From Pseudonocardia sp. DSM 110487 (lineage in GTDB: Bacteria > Actinomycetota > Actinomycetes > Mycobacteriales > Pseudonocardiaceae), in the NCBI RefSeq assembly GCF_019468565.1, contig NZ_CP080521.1, positions 8,060,001 through 8,124,000 of the forward strand: a stretch of DNA of 64,000 nucleotides. Reading direction: 5' to 3'. The notes under the pieces were generated by a model. That model saw only the letters and a list, made by a program, of their open reading frames with translations. It ran no database searches and was not told the DNA's origin. A program made the translations under genes and the position numbers. Positions 7,824-16,926 of this stretch are shown in pieces; positions within the stretch are counted from its first letter, which is position 1, and every line of letters begins with the position of its first letter.

Positions 7824-8473
7824 GCCATCGCCACCAGCTGTGCGCGGTCGCGCGCGCCGACCTTGGCCATCGCCCGGCTGACGTGGGTCTTCGCCGTGGC
7901 GTGGCTGATCGTGAGCGCTGCGGCGATCTCGGTGTTGCTCAGGCCGTGGGCGACGAGCCCGACGATCTCCTTCTCGCGGGTTGTCAACTGGTCCAAGACG
8001 TCCGCGTTCAGGCGCGGGGTGGCGCTCGCCTCGGCAAGCCTTGCGATCAACCGGCGGGTCAGTCCCGGAGACAGGAGCGCCTCGCCCCCCGCGACGACGC
8101 GGATGCCCCGCAGCAGCTGGACGGGCTCGGTGTTCTTGATCAGAAAGCCCGCGGCGCCTGCCCCGAGTGCTTCGACGACGTACTCGTCGTGGTCGAAGGT
8201 GGTGAGGATGAGCACGTGAACGCTCGCGAGCTCGGGGTCGGCGGCGATCTCCTGAGTGGCGCGGAGCCCGTCGACGCCCGGCATCCTGATATCCATCAGG
8301 ACGACGTCCGGGTGGGTCTGCCTGGCCAGCTCCACCGCGGTGGCCCCATCGGCGGCCTCGCCGACGACGACCATGCCGGGCTCGGTGTCGACGAGCACCC
8401 GGAAGCCGCCCCGCACGAGGGCCTCGTCGTCGGCGATGAGCACGCGGATGGGCTCGCTCACACCGACCATCAT
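7787..8473 (-). CDS. NarL/FixJ-type response regulator (228 aa)
   Basis: The N-terminal receiver domain has the acidic pair DD at residues 15-16, the phosphoacceptor Asp61 in VVLMDIRMPGVDG, and the conserved Lys in FLIKN. The C-terminal LuxR-type HTH (LTTREKEIVGLVAHGLSNTEIA, landmark) binds DNA. It is paired with the histidine kinase directly upstream, whose stop overlaps this start by 4 bp. The start could be the ATG at 8473 or 8470, or the GTG four codons in; the first restores the usual overlap. Target genes may include the small membrane proteins around it, but no evidence shows this. Confidence 0.92.
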   Translation of the reverse strand: MMVGVSEPIRVLIADDEALVRGGFRVLVDTEPGMVVVGEAADGATAVELARQTHPDVVLMDIRMPGVDGLRATQEIAADPELASVHVLILTTFDHDEYVVEALGAGAAGFLIKNTEPVQLLRGIRVVAGGEALLSPGLTRRLIARLAEASATPRLNADVLDQLTTREKEIVGLVAHGLSNTEIAAALTISHATAKTHVSRAMAKVGARDRAQLVAMAYRHRLVEPPDP

Positions 8474-9624
8474 CGCGGGTCCGGGATCGGCAGCTCCGCG
8501 TACACCTCGAAGCCGCCATCGGGGTGCGGTGCCGCGGTGAGCCGGCCGGACAGCGCGCGGGCGCGTTCGCGCATCCCGTCGATGCCGTGCCCGCGTGCGG
8601 TGTCCGTGCCGGCAGCGGCTCCGTCGTCGCGGATCCGGATGGAGAGCCGGGACGGCTCGTGCGTCAGCGTGAGCCGGACGGTCCGCGCCTCGGCATGGCG
8701 GAGCACGTTGGTCAGGGCCTCCTGGATGATCCGGTAGGCCGCCATGTCCACCGGGGCCGGCAGCGGGCGTGGATCGCCGTCGACGTGCAGATCCACCCGC
8801 AGGCCCGAGGCCTCGGCCGTGTCGAGCAGCTCGGTGAGCCGGTCGAGCCCGCCCCGGGGAGCACGTGGTTCCCCGGTCGAGGTGTCGGACCGCAGGATGC
8901 CGAGGATGGTCTTGACGTCGGTGAGGCCGTCGTCGCAGACCTTCTTGATCGCGGCGAGGGCCTCGCGGGCCTGTCCGGGACGTTGGTCGATGACGTGCAG
9001 CCCGACCCCGGCCTGCACGCTGATGGCGGCCATGGCGTGCCCGAAGACGTCGTGCAGCTCGCGCGCGATGCGCAGCCGCTCCTCGGCGGCGAGCCGGCGC
9101 GCCCGCTCCTCGCGGGTCCGGGTCTCCCGGGCGAGCTCGGCCCGGGTGGCCACGAGCAGCGCCCGGTAGTAGCCCACGGCCGTGCCCGCGCTGGCGGCGG
9201 TGGCCGCCAGCAACGCCGCGATGGGGACGACGCCCACGGTCTCGGTGTCACCGAGCACCACGCGGATCGAGAGGATCTGGATCAGCGCCGTGGGCACGGC
9301 TCCCGCGAGGCCCCAGCGCCAGCCCCGCTCGGCCGCGAGGGTGTAGCAGCCGATCAACGGCGCCAGCGTGATCAGCCGGCCGGGTTGGGGACCGAGGAAC
9401 CAGACGATGGTCACCGCGTTGAGCACGCCGAGCGCCGCGATCGGGTAGCGCCGGCGGAAGGCGATCGCGACGGCGGCCGTCGCGACCAGCGCGACCGCTC
9501 CCACGCCCACCCGGCCGACCTCGACGACACCCGCGACGAGCAGCCCGACCGCCACGCAGGCGCCGAGGACCGCGTCGGCAACGACCGTCGGCAGCACGCC
9601 CCGCTCGATGTTGATGTCGACCAT
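8470..9624 (-). CDS. Sensor histidine kinase, NarL-system type (384 aa)
   Basis: The N-terminal half has about five to six transmembrane segments (residues 12-155), with short loops and no large sensor domain. A coiled-coil linker follows, then a HisKA_3 dimerisation/phosphoacceptor motif with His191 in RELHDVFGHAMAA, and a GHKL ATPase domain near the C-terminus (N box QEALTNVLRHA, G box GHGIDGMRERA). It phosphorylates the co-encoded response regulator (4-bp overlap). The short loops suggest an intramembrane-sensing kinase that detects envelope stress or lipid-active compounds; this is inference from architecture. The ATG at 9624 lies directly after GGGAGG. Confidence 0.9.
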   Translation of the reverse strand: MVDINIERGVLPTVVADAVLGACVAVGLLVAGVVEVGRVGVGAVALVATAAVAIAFRRRYPIAALGVLNAVTIVWFLGPQPGRLITLAPLIGCYTLAAERGWRWGLAGAVPTALIQILSIRVVLGDTETVGVVPIAALLAATAASAGTAVGYYRALLVATRAELARETRTREERARRLAAEERLRIARELHDVFGHAMAAISVQAGVGLHVIDQRPGQAREALAAIKKVCDDGLTDVKTILGILRSDTSTGEPRAPRGGLDRLTELLDTAEASGLRVDLHVDGDPRPLPAPVDMAAYRIIQEALTNVLRHAEARTVRLTLTHEPSRLSIRIRDDGAAAGTDTARGHGIDGMRERARALSGRLTAAPHPDGGFEVYAELPIPDPR

Positions 9625-9821
9625 CCTCCCGCCTCGGCTGGCGAACCCATGGTGCGCGGCCGGCCGCGGGCGTGCATCCACCCGGTGTGGTGTCCCGGGA
9701 CTACCACCGGCGGCTGACCGTACGTCGCACGCATCAGCCGGGAAACACCTCCGTCGTCCGACGCGCCCGCCCTGCCCGGCCACCAGCATCGGGGGACCAT
9801 CCACGACCGAAGGGAATCCCC

Positions 9822-10151
9822 ATGTCCGCCCACCTCGTGCTCGCCGGCTTCGTCCTCGGCGTCGGCCGAACCGTGCCCACCGTGGCCGCCGCCCTCGCGT
9901 TGATCGGCGTCGTCATCGGCGGGTGGGCCCTGGCCCGCCCCGGCCGCGGCCCTGCCGCCATCGCACTCGTGCTGGGACTGATCGGCCTGATCGTCGGCGC
10001 TCTGCACGGGGCCAACGCCGCAGGCGGACTCGGTACGGGCAACGGGCTCGCCGGGGCCGTCGGCGCCGTTGCGCTCGGAGTGATCGGACTTGTCCTCGGT
10101 GGACTGGCGCTCGCCCGCTCCCGCCGCAGGTCGAACAGCAGGCCAACCTGA
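9822..10151 (+). CDS. DUF6223-like small membrane protein (109 aa)
   Basis: Four hydrophobic glycine/alanine-rich helices separated by short loops. The repeated pattern GVVIGGWALAR ... GLVLGGLALAR indicates an internal duplication, as in the actinobacterial DUF6223 family. The ATG at 9822 follows a GAAGGGAA ribosome-binding site. It is divergent from the histidine kinase (198 bp between starts), so it may be a target of that two-component system. Function is unknown. Confidence 0.7.
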   Translation: MSAHLVLAGFVLGVGRTVPTVAAALALIGVVIGGWALARPGRGPAAIALVLGLIGLIVGALHGANAAGGLGTGNGLAGAVGAVALGVIGLVLGGLALARSRRRSNSRPT

Positions 10152-10197
10152 ACTCTGCCAGCAGGCCACGCCCCTTGCCATGCGGCAGAGTCATGCC

Positions 10198-10560
10198 ATG
10201 GACACGATGATCGTCGCCGCGGCGGCGCTGTTCTTCCTCGGCATGGGCGTGCTGGCACTGATCCGGCCGGCCGCGCTCGTGGCACCGTTCGGGATCTCCC
10301 TCTCCGGACCGGAGGCACGGCTGGAGGTCTGCGCGGTGTACGGCGGCTTCGGGATCGCGGTCGCGGGGCTGCTCGCCGTCGCGGCCCTCGATCCCGCCGC
10401 CCACCGCGGTGAGCTGCTCGCCGTGGCCGTCGCGTTGTTCGGGATGGCGGGCGGCAGGCTGCTCGGGCGGATCCGGGATCGTCCCGGCGCGTTCTACCCC
10501 GTCTGGTTCTACTTCTGGGTCGAGGTCGTCGCGGGGGTTCTGCTGCTGCTCGCCCGGTGA
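10198..10560 (+). CDS. DUF4345-like membrane protein (120 aa)
   Basis: Small protein with four predicted membrane helices (FFLGMGVLALIRPAAL, GGFGIAVAGLLAVAAL, LLAVAVALFGMAGGRLLG, YFWVEVVAGVLLLLA). The arrangement and the GRLLGRIxD turn resemble the DUF4345 family, known only as small integral membrane proteins. An in-frame ATG six codons upstream (10180) is an alternative start. It lies between the DUF6223-like gene and the cyclase gene, all on the same strand. Confidence 0.7.
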   Translation: MDTMIVAAAALFFLGMGVLALIRPAALVAPFGISLSGPEARLEVCAVYGGFGIAVAGLLAVAALDPAAHRGELLAVAVALFGMAGGRLLGRIRDRPGAFYPVWFYFWVEVVAGVLLLLAR

Positions 10561-10608
10561 TCATCCGGTATCACTGGCGATCACACCGCGAACGACGGAG
10601 GTGGCGCG

Positions 10609-11673
10609 ATGACGCGCTGGCGTAACCGGCCCGAGGGTTCGACCTGGGGCGACTTCGGCCCGGACGACCGCATCGGACGGCTCAACCTGGTCGGGCCCGA
10701 ACAGGTCCGCAAGGGCGTCGCCGAGGTACGCGACGGGATCACCTTCTGCCTGTCGCTGCCGCTGGACCTCCCCGGCCGCGCGGTGCTCAACCCGAACCGG
10801 CTCCCGCCCGTCCTCCGGCCCACGCTGCGCTCCGGCGCCGTCGGCTTCAACTGCGACATGACCGTCGCCTTCCCCGGCGCCACCGACGTCATGTGCGACG
10901 ACCTAGTCGTGCTGCACACCCAGTACTCCACGCAGTGGGACGCCTTCGGCCACGCCGGCTCCCACTTCGACGCCGACGGCGACGGCACCCCGGAACGCCT
11001 CTTCTACAACGGCTGGCGCGCCGGTGTCGACGTGGTGGGGCCGGACGAGCCCGAACTGGCCGGCATCCGCAGCCTCGGCCGGCTCGACGGCGCCACCGAG
11101 GGCACCGCATCGGCCTCGAACGCCGGTCCGGTCGACATCAGCCACATGGCACGCCACGGCGTCCAGGGCCGGGCCGTGCTCGTCGACCTCGAGGCCCACC
11201 TCGGCACGCAGCGCACCGTCGTCGGCTTCGAGTCGCTCTCGCGGGTGCTCGACGCCGACGGAATCGTCGTCGAACCCGGCGACATCCTGGTGCTCCACAC
11301 CGGGTTCACCCGGCTGCTGGCCGACCAGCACGGGAACCCCGACCCCGACTCGCTGAACGTGTGCGCCGTCCTCGACGGCGCCGACCCGGACCTGCGGAAC
11401 TGGATCCGCGACAGCGGGGTCGCCGCCATCGCCGCGGACAACTACGCGGTGGAGTCCTTCCCGCCCGACCACGAGCTCAGGGACGAGCCCGCGCTGCCGC
11501 TGCACGAGCTGTGCCTGTTCCGGCTCGGCGTGCACCTCGGCGAGCTGTGGTGGATCTCCGAGCTCGCAGCCCACCTGCGTGCGACCGGACGCTCGCGCTT
11601 CCTGCTCACCGCTCCCCCGCTCCGGCTGCCCGGTGCCGTCGGCTCACCGGCGACCCCGATCGCGACCGTCTGA
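10609..11673 (+). CDS. Cyclase-family (kynurenine formamidase-like) metal-dependent hydrolase (354 aa)
   Basis: Member of the PF04199 'putative cyclase' superfamily, which includes kynurenine formamidase and isatin hydrolase. It carries the family's metal-site region, here QWDAFGHAGSHFD (about residues 105-117, His/Asp-rich), and a second conserved stretch GDILVLHTGFTR. At 354 residues it belongs to the long actinobacterial subgroup rather than the 210-residue KynB type. GGAGG lies 8 bases before the ATG. No tryptophan-catabolism genes are nearby, so the substrate is unknown. It ends 4 bp before the promoter/operator region of the lacI-like gene. Confidence 0.85.
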   Translation: MTRWRNRPEGSTWGDFGPDDRIGRLNLVGPEQVRKGVAEVRDGITFCLSLPLDLPGRAVLNPNRLPPVLRPTLRSGAVGFNCDMTVAFPGATDVMCDDLVVLHTQYSTQWDAFGHAGSHFDADGDGTPERLFYNGWRAGVDVVGPDEPELAGIRSLGRLDGATEGTASASNAGPVDISHMARHGVQGRAVLVDLEAHLGTQRTVVGFESLSRVLDADGIVVEPGDILVLHTGFTRLLADQHGNPDPDSLNVCAVLDGADPDLRNWIRDSGVAAIAADNYAVESFPPDHELRDEPALPLHELCLFRLGVHLGELWWISELAAHLRATGRSRFLLTAPPLRLPGAVGSPATPIATV

Positions 11674-11677
11674 GCCG

Positions 11678-11734
11678 TTGACTACGTAGTCAGGAACTGT
11701 TGTACTCGTGCGCACGTCTCTGACTACGTAGTCA
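11678..11734 (+). promoter_or_regulatory. Promoter with two perfect LacI-type operators 42 bp apart
   Basis: The perfect palindrome TGACTACGTAGTCA occurs at 11679-11692 and again at 11721-11734, a centre-to-centre distance of 42 bp (four helical turns). A -35 box TTGACT (11678-11683) overlaps the first copy. A -10-like TGTACT (11701-11706) lies 17 bp further on, and the second copy falls just after the expected transcription start. This is a textbook autorepression layout for the lacI-like gene at 11763. Binding itself is inferred. Confidence 0.8.
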
Positions 11735-11762
11735 GTCGCCCCAGAGCAGAGGAGCCCGGGCG

Positions 11763-12818
11763 ATGGAGATACCGGCCGAGCCGCCGCGGCGCGTGTCCAT
11801 GCACGACGTCGCCGCCCTCGCGGGCGTCACGCAGAAGACCGTGTCGCGGGTGGTCAACAACGAGCGCCACGTCGCCCCGGCGACCAAGGAGCGCGTGCTG
11901 GCCGCGATCAAGGAGCTCGGGTTCCGCCCGAACGCCGCGGCCCGCGCCCTCGTCACCCGCAAGTCGCGGCGGCTCGGGATGGTCACGATGAGCACCACGC
12001 TCTACGGGCCGGCGTCGATCCTCGACGGGATCGAGCAGGCGGCGCGCTCCGCCGGCTACGCGCTCTCGGTCCTGCGGACCACCGAGAACAACGCCGAGGA
12101 GCTCCAGAACGCGGTCAACCAGCTCGTCGACCAGGGCGCAGAGGGCATCATCCTGTCCGAGCCGATCGACTTCGGCCACCCGCGGCTGGACATCCCGGCC
12201 GGGGTCGCGGTGCTCTCCTTCGGCAGCCCGAGCGAGCACTACCGGCCCGAGGAGATCGTGGTCGGCACCGATGAGCCGGAGGCGGCGCGATCGGCCACCG
12301 AGCACCTGCTGGCGCTGGGCCACCGCACCGTGTGGCACATCGCGGGCCCCGAGAGCTGGGCGGCGAGCCGCAGGCGCATCGCGGGCTGGCGGGCCGCGCT
12401 CGCCGAGGTCGACGCCGCGGAGCCCACCGTCCTGCGCGGTGACTGGACGCCCCGGTCCGGCCACGACGCGATGCGCTCCCTCCTGCACCGCCCGGACGTC
12501 ACCGCGGTGTTCGCCGCGAACGACCACATGGCGATCGGCGCGATGCGCGCCATCGCCGACGCCGGGCTGCAGGTCCCGCGGGACGTGAGCGTCGTGGGCT
12601 TCGACGACGACCCCGTGTCCGCGTTCCTCAGCCCGCCGCTCACGACGATCCGCCAGGACTTCGCCGAGGTGACCCGAAGGGCCATGCACCGGCTCATCCG
12701 CACGCTCGAGGGCCATCCCCCGGCCGAGCGGCACCGTGCGGTGCCTGCCCAGCTGACGGTCAGGGCGTCGACGGGACCGGCGAACCCGGACCGCGCGACA
12801 CTCCGGCCGGTGTCGTGA
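11763..12818 (+). CDS. LacI-family transcriptional repressor (351 aa)
   Basis: The N-terminal LacI HTH is at residues 12-33 (MHDVAALAGVTQKTVSRVVN) with the hinge helix PNAAARALVT. A periplasmic-binding-protein-like effector domain follows, including the conserved VVGFDDDPVSAF segment. It probably represses itself and the downstream GH42 beta-galactosidase through the palindromes at 11679-11734. The inducer is probably a galactoside, inferred from the neighbour. The stop is 121 bp before the galactosidase start. Confidence 0.93.
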   Translation: MEIPAEPPRRVSMHDVAALAGVTQKTVSRVVNNERHVAPATKERVLAAIKELGFRPNAAARALVTRKSRRLGMVTMSTTLYGPASILDGIEQAARSAGYALSVLRTTENNAEELQNAVNQLVDQGAEGIILSEPIDFGHPRLDIPAGVAVLSFGSPSEHYRPEEIVVGTDEPEAARSATEHLLALGHRTVWHIAGPESWAASRRRIAGWRAALAEVDAAEPTVLRGDWTPRSGHDAMRSLLHRPDVTAVFAANDHMAIGAMRAIADAGLQVPRDVSVVGFDDDPVSAFLSPPLTTIRQDFAEVTRRAMHRLIRTLEGHPPAERHRAVPAQLTVRASTGPANPDRATLRPVS

Positions 12819-12939
12819 ACAAGATCAGCAGGCTGGTGCGTGCGCGGCCACATTCGGCCGGGAATGCACCGAACGAACGATCTTTGCAGGCCTCGCCGCC
12901 GGCGCGGTCAAGGGCTGACCATCCCGCAGAAAGGACACC

Positions 12940-15024
12940 ATGCAGCACCTGACGGACCGGGTCCTGTTCGGCGCGGCCTACTACCACGAGTACCAGCCAT
13001 CACCGCGCCTCGACGAGGACTTCCGGCTCATGACCGAGGCCGGGTTCAGCGTGATCCGGGTCGGCGAGTCCGTCTGGTCCACGTGGGAGCCAGAAGACGG
13101 CGTTTTCGACCTGGACTGGCTGCAGCCGGTGCTCGACGAGGCCGAGCGGCACGGCATCGCGGTGGTACTGGGCACGCCGACCTACGCCGTGCCGATGTGG
13201 CTCGCCCGGCGCCACCCCGAGATCAACGTCGAGCGCGCGACGGGCCGGCCGATGGGCTGGGGCGCCCGCCAGGAGATCGACTACACGCATCCGGCGTTCC
13301 GCTTCCACGCGGAACGGGTCATCCGCAAGATCGTCGCCCGCTACGCGGCGCACCCGGCGGTGATCGGCTACCAGGTCGACAACGAGCCCGGCAACGAGAT
13401 CATCCACAACCGGGGCGTCTTCCAGCGCTTCGTCGACCACCTGCGCCACACCTACGGCACCGTCGAGGCGCTCAACGAGGCGTGGGGCCTCACCTACTGG
13501 TCGCACCGCCTCTCGACGTGGTCGGACCTGTGGACCCCCGACGGGAACGCCCAGCCGCAGTACGACCTCGCGTGGCGGCGCTTCCAGGCCGACCTCACCA
13601 CCGAGTTCATCACATGGCAGGCCGGCATCGTGCGCGAGTACGCCCGGCCCGACCAGTTCGTCACCACCTGCATCTCCTACGAGCGCCCCACCGTGCAGGA
13701 CGAGGCGCTGACCGCGGACCTCGACGTCACCGCCGGCAACCCGTACTACCGGATGCAGGACGGGCTCCGCCTACCCGACGACGACGCACCGGCCGAACAG
13801 GCATGGACCACTTCCGGCGTCTGGTCGCTCTACGCCACCGCCGACCGGATGTACGCCTCCAAGCAGGCGCCGTTCCTCGTCACCGAGACCAACGCGCAGG
13901 CCATCGGCTACCCGTGGTCCAACGAACCGGCCTACGACGGCCAGTGGCGCCAGGCCGCGTGGGCGCTCGTGTCCCGCGGCGCCAACATGATCGAGTACTG
14001 GCACTGGCACACGCTGCACGCCGGCACCGAGACGTACTGGGGCGGCATCCTGCCGCACAGCCAGGAACCGGGCCGCGTCTACCGGCAGCTCGCCGCGCTC
14101 GGTGCCGAGTTCGCCGCGGCGGGCGACCGCGTCACCGGTCTCGTCCCGGACCGCGACGTGATGATCCTCTTCTCGAACGAGAGCAAGTGGGCGCAGTCCG
14201 AGTACCCGTCGCTCTCCCGCGACGGGCGCGAGCCGGACCGGCGCTCGTTCCAGACGGTCGCCGACGCGTTCACCCGTGGCGTGTCCGACGCAGGGCTGCA
14301 GGCCGGCCTGGTGCACCCCACGCAGCTCACCGCCACCAGCCCGCAGGAGTACGCCGCGCTGCACCCGGTGCTCGTCGCGGCGGCGTTCACGATCGCCCGC
14401 GACGACGAGCTGCAGTGGCTCGAGCGGTACGCCGCGGCGGGCGGGCACCTCGTCGTCGGGATCCGCACCGGCTACGAGGACGAGGAGGGCCGGGCCCGCT
14501 TGCAACGCAAGCCCGCCTTCCTCGCCGGGGCGGCAGGCGTCTGGTACGACGAGTTCAGCAACCTCGCCGAGCCGATCCCGCTCACGCCGGGCGATGGCTT
14601 CGACCTGCCCGCCGACGCCGCGGCCACGCGATGGGCCGATGGGCTGCACGCCGACGGTGCCCAGGTCCTCGCCGGTTACGCCCACCCCCATTTCGGGCGG
14701 TTCGCCGCCGTCACCACCCGCGCGCACGGCGCCGGCCGGATCACCCAGGTCGGCACGGTCCCCAACCCGGCGCTCGCCGAGGCGCTCATGGCCTTGGCGG
14801 TCGACGCCGAGACGCCGTGGCGGCGCGTGACGCCGACCCAGACCGTCACGAGCGCCACCAACCGCCACGGCGAGCGCGTCCACTTCATCCACAACTGGTC
14901 GTGGGATCCCTCGTCCTACCCGCTCCCGGCACGGGCCACCGACGCCGTGACCGGGGAGAAGCTGGAAGAGGGAACGGCTGTGGAGCTGGGCGCGTGGGAC
15001 GTGCGGGTCGTGATCGAGTCGTAG
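12940..15024 (+). CDS. Beta-galactosidase, glycoside hydrolase family 42 (694 aa)
   Basis: Full-length GH42 enzyme: a TIM-barrel catalytic domain with acid/base Glu149 (VDNEPGNE) and nucleophile Glu316 (FLVTETNAQ), the trimerisation domain with a glutamine-amidotransferase-like fold (about 390-600), and a C-terminal beta domain. There is no signal peptide, so it acts in the cytoplasm on imported galactosides. AGAAAGGA precedes the ATG. It is probably co-regulated with the LacI repressor gene immediately upstream. No dedicated transporter is adjacent. It ends 15 bp from the convergent VWA gene. Confidence 0.95.
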   Translation: MQHLTDRVLFGAAYYHEYQPSPRLDEDFRLMTEAGFSVIRVGESVWSTWEPEDGVFDLDWLQPVLDEAERHGIAVVLGTPTYAVPMWLARRHPEINVERATGRPMGWGARQEIDYTHPAFRFHAERVIRKIVARYAAHPAVIGYQVDNEPGNEIIHNRGVFQRFVDHLRHTYGTVEALNEAWGLTYWSHRLSTWSDLWTPDGNAQPQYDLAWRRFQADLTTEFITWQAGIVREYARPDQFVTTCISYERPTVQDEALTADLDVTAGNPYYRMQDGLRLPDDDAPAEQAWTTSGVWSLYATADRMYASKQAPFLVTETNAQAIGYPWSNEPAYDGQWRQAAWALVSRGANMIEYWHWHTLHAGTETYWGGILPHSQEPGRVYRQLAALGAEFAAAGDRVTGLVPDRDVMILFSNESKWAQSEYPSLSRDGREPDRRSFQTVADAFTRGVSDAGLQAGLVHPTQLTATSPQEYAALHPVLVAAAFTIARDDELQWLERYAAAGGHLVVGIRTGYEDEEGRARLQRKPAFLAGAAGVWYDEFSNLAEPIPLTPGDGFDLPADAAATRWADGLHADGAQVLAGYAHPHFGRFAAVTTRAHGAGRITQVGTVPNPALAEALMALAVDAETPWRRVTPTQTVTSATNRHGERVHFIHNWSWDPSSYPLPARATDAVTGEKLEEGTAVELGAWDVRVVIES

Positions 15025-15039
15025 ACCGTTGCGGACCCG

Positions 15040-16926
15040 TCAGCGGACGCGGAAGACCGGTCCACGCGGGGTGAAGGGGAGCCGCGCTCCTTCCGGCACC
15101 AGGAAGGCATGCTCCCGGCGGATCCGCACGACGTCACAACGCGCATCGGTGATCACGAGGATCGGAGCGGCCGGCGGGAAGTCGGCGGCTCCTTGGAGCA
15201 GCGTGATCCCCGGCTGCAGGACCGTCCCGCCGCGTCCGCGCACGGTGACCCGCCCCGCGATGTCGGCTGTCGGCAGGTATCCCGCGTCGTATGCGACGGC
15301 GTCGCAGAAGACCACACGCACCGCCGGTACGTCCCGAGCCGTCGCGTAGGACGCGACCGCGCCCAGCGCCTTGCCGAGCAGCTGTGCGTTCATCGACCCC
15401 GACGTGTCCAGCACCACGCCGAAGGTCGCGCGCGGCACCAGTTCCAGTGGCCGCAGCACGCCCGGCCGCGGGATCTCGGGGGTCGCCGACTGACGCCGCG
15501 AGGCGCGGGCGTAGCTGCGACGCGTCTCCGGCGCGTGCACGTGCTCGTCGAACCAGCGCGCCAGCTGCGCGTCCCACGGCAGCGGCGGATGCTCCAGCGC
15601 GCGGATCTCCTGCTCCAGACCCGCAGCCACGAGCCCGCGCCCGTTCGCGCGGTGGTACTCGAGGCCGGAGGTCAGGGCCCGCCGGTAGAACTCGTCGAGG
15701 TCGACGGCCTCGGTGCGGTCGTCCCGCTCCCACGGGAGCGGGGTCGACGCGCCCCGGCGCGACTGGCGGCGGTGGTCGGCATCCGGCCGGGAGAGCCAGT
15801 CGCCCAGCACGTCGCCTGCGGACCGCCCGCCCGGTGTCCGCAGGCGCCGCGCCCTGCGCAGGTCGATGCCGAGGGTGTCGTACACCGACTCCGCCGACAG
15901 GCCGGCGAGCCGCTGGTCGTACAGGGTGCCCTCGGGAAGCTGCCCGACGGACATCGCGACGAGCCACCCGTTGATCACGAAGTCACAGGCCACGTTCCAC
16001 AGGTACGGGTCCCTGCCGTCGACGCGCCGGTCGTGGCGCAGCGCGGCGTGCAACATCTCGTGGGCCAGCACGAAGCGCCACTCCTCCGGTGAGAGCTGCA
16101 CGTGCGGGTTGACGTACACCTCGCCGTGCTCCGGGCTGACGGCCGCAACCGCGATGTCCCACGCCCTCGCGATCTCGGGGTCGTCGACGATCGTCAGCCC
16201 TGCCGCGACCGCGCCGAGCAGCGGGTAGGACGAGACGAACCAGGCCAGCGCGCGGTCCCACTCGCGCAGCGCACGCTTGTGCACCACCCGGCCATGTCCC
16301 TCCGCGGCCTGTTCCATGGCGGTGGAGGCCGCGTGGGTGAGCCCTCTCGCGAAGCGATCCGTCCACGGCTCGAGCGTGGCGTACGGCGAGGGAGGGGCGT
16401 ACCGGATGCACGGACCTCGGCCGGCTGTTCCGCACTCGCGCAGCTGCGGTGGCACCCCCTCCTCCCGCCAGTGCCGCGTCAGCTCCAGCTCGTCACCCGG
16501 TGGTAGCTCGGGAATCCAGCCCAGCGGTTGTCCGACCCGGATCACGTCGGAGAGCCGGTTGACGGCTACGCAGCAGGCCGCCGCGTACACCGGGTCGATC
16601 GTGTTGTCCGGTAGCAACGCATCCGCCTCCACCAGGCGGTCACGGTCGAGGTGCCCCAGCCCGAGGTGCAGCAGGAGGTGGGCGAACACCCACGCCCACC
16701 CATCGGCCGTCGCGCCGTCGATCTCGTGGTTCGGCGTGATCGTGCCGAGCGAGTCGACCACGGCCCATGCTTCGCGCGGCAGGACCACGTCCGTCTCGTC
16801 CGGTGCCGACCGGCCGCACAAGTTGCGCAGGACGAGGTTGTCCGTGACCGCGCCCCATCCCGCGACGATCGCGGCCCGCCTGCGCTCGCGGCGCTTCGTC
16901 TCCTGGGCCGCGCGGCGTGCGCTCAC
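15040..16926 (-). CDS. VWA-domain / DUF2201-type putative metallopeptidase (628 aa)
   Basis: Partner protein of the MoxR ATPase encoded upstream (GTGA 4-bp overlap, so the GTG at 16926 is taken as start). Residues 285-330 hold a zinc-peptidase-like motif HEMLH (His289, Glu290, His293) followed by DPYLWNVACDFVING. The C-terminus is a VWA-like domain with MIDAS motif DTSGSMN. Residues 78-135 look like a degenerate copy of the peptidase core (AHLLLH in place of HExxH, then DPVYAAACCVAVN), suggesting an internal duplication with a dead first copy. MoxR-VWA pairs act in metal-cofactor insertion or protein remodelling; the substrate here is unknown. Confidence 0.85.
   Translation of the reverse strand: MSARRAAQETKRRERRRAAIVAGWGAVTDNLVLRNLCGRSAPDETDVVLPREAWAVVDSLGTITPNHEIDGATADGWAWVFAHLLLHLGLGHLDRDRLVEADALLPDNTIDPVYAAACCVAVNRLSDVIRVGQPLGWIPELPPGDELELTRHWREEGVPPQLRECGTAGRGPCIRYAPPSPYATLEPWTDRFARGLTHAASTAMEQAAEGHGRVVHKRALREWDRALAWFVSSYPLLGAVAAGLTIVDDPEIARAWDIAVAAVSPEHGEVYVNPHVQLSPEEWRFVLAHEMLHAALRHDRRVDGRDPYLWNVACDFVINGWLVAMSVGQLPEGTLYDQRLAGLSAESVYDTLGIDLRRARRLRTPGGRSAGDVLGDWLSRPDADHRRQSRRGASTPLPWERDDRTEAVDLDEFYRRALTSGLEYHRANGRGLVAAGLEQEIRALEHPPLPWDAQLARWFDEHVHAPETRRSYARASRRQSATPEIPRPGVLRPLELVPRATFGVVLDTSGSMNAQLLGKALGAVASYATARDVPAVRVVFCDAVAYDAGYLPTADIAGRVTVRGRGGTVLQPGITLLQGAADFPPAAPILVITDARCDVVRIRREHAFLVPEGARLPFTPRGPVFRVR

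Noticed and set aside
11973..12238. Search for further copies of the LacI palindrome near the GH42 start (12819-12939)
   Set aside because: No second site was seen there by eye; control of GH42 is presumed to come by read-through from the lacI promoter.
15109..16092. Long plus-strand frame opposite the VWA gene
   Set aside because: Arg/His/Pro-rich antisense frame produced by GC-rich third positions; the minus strand carries clear motifs.
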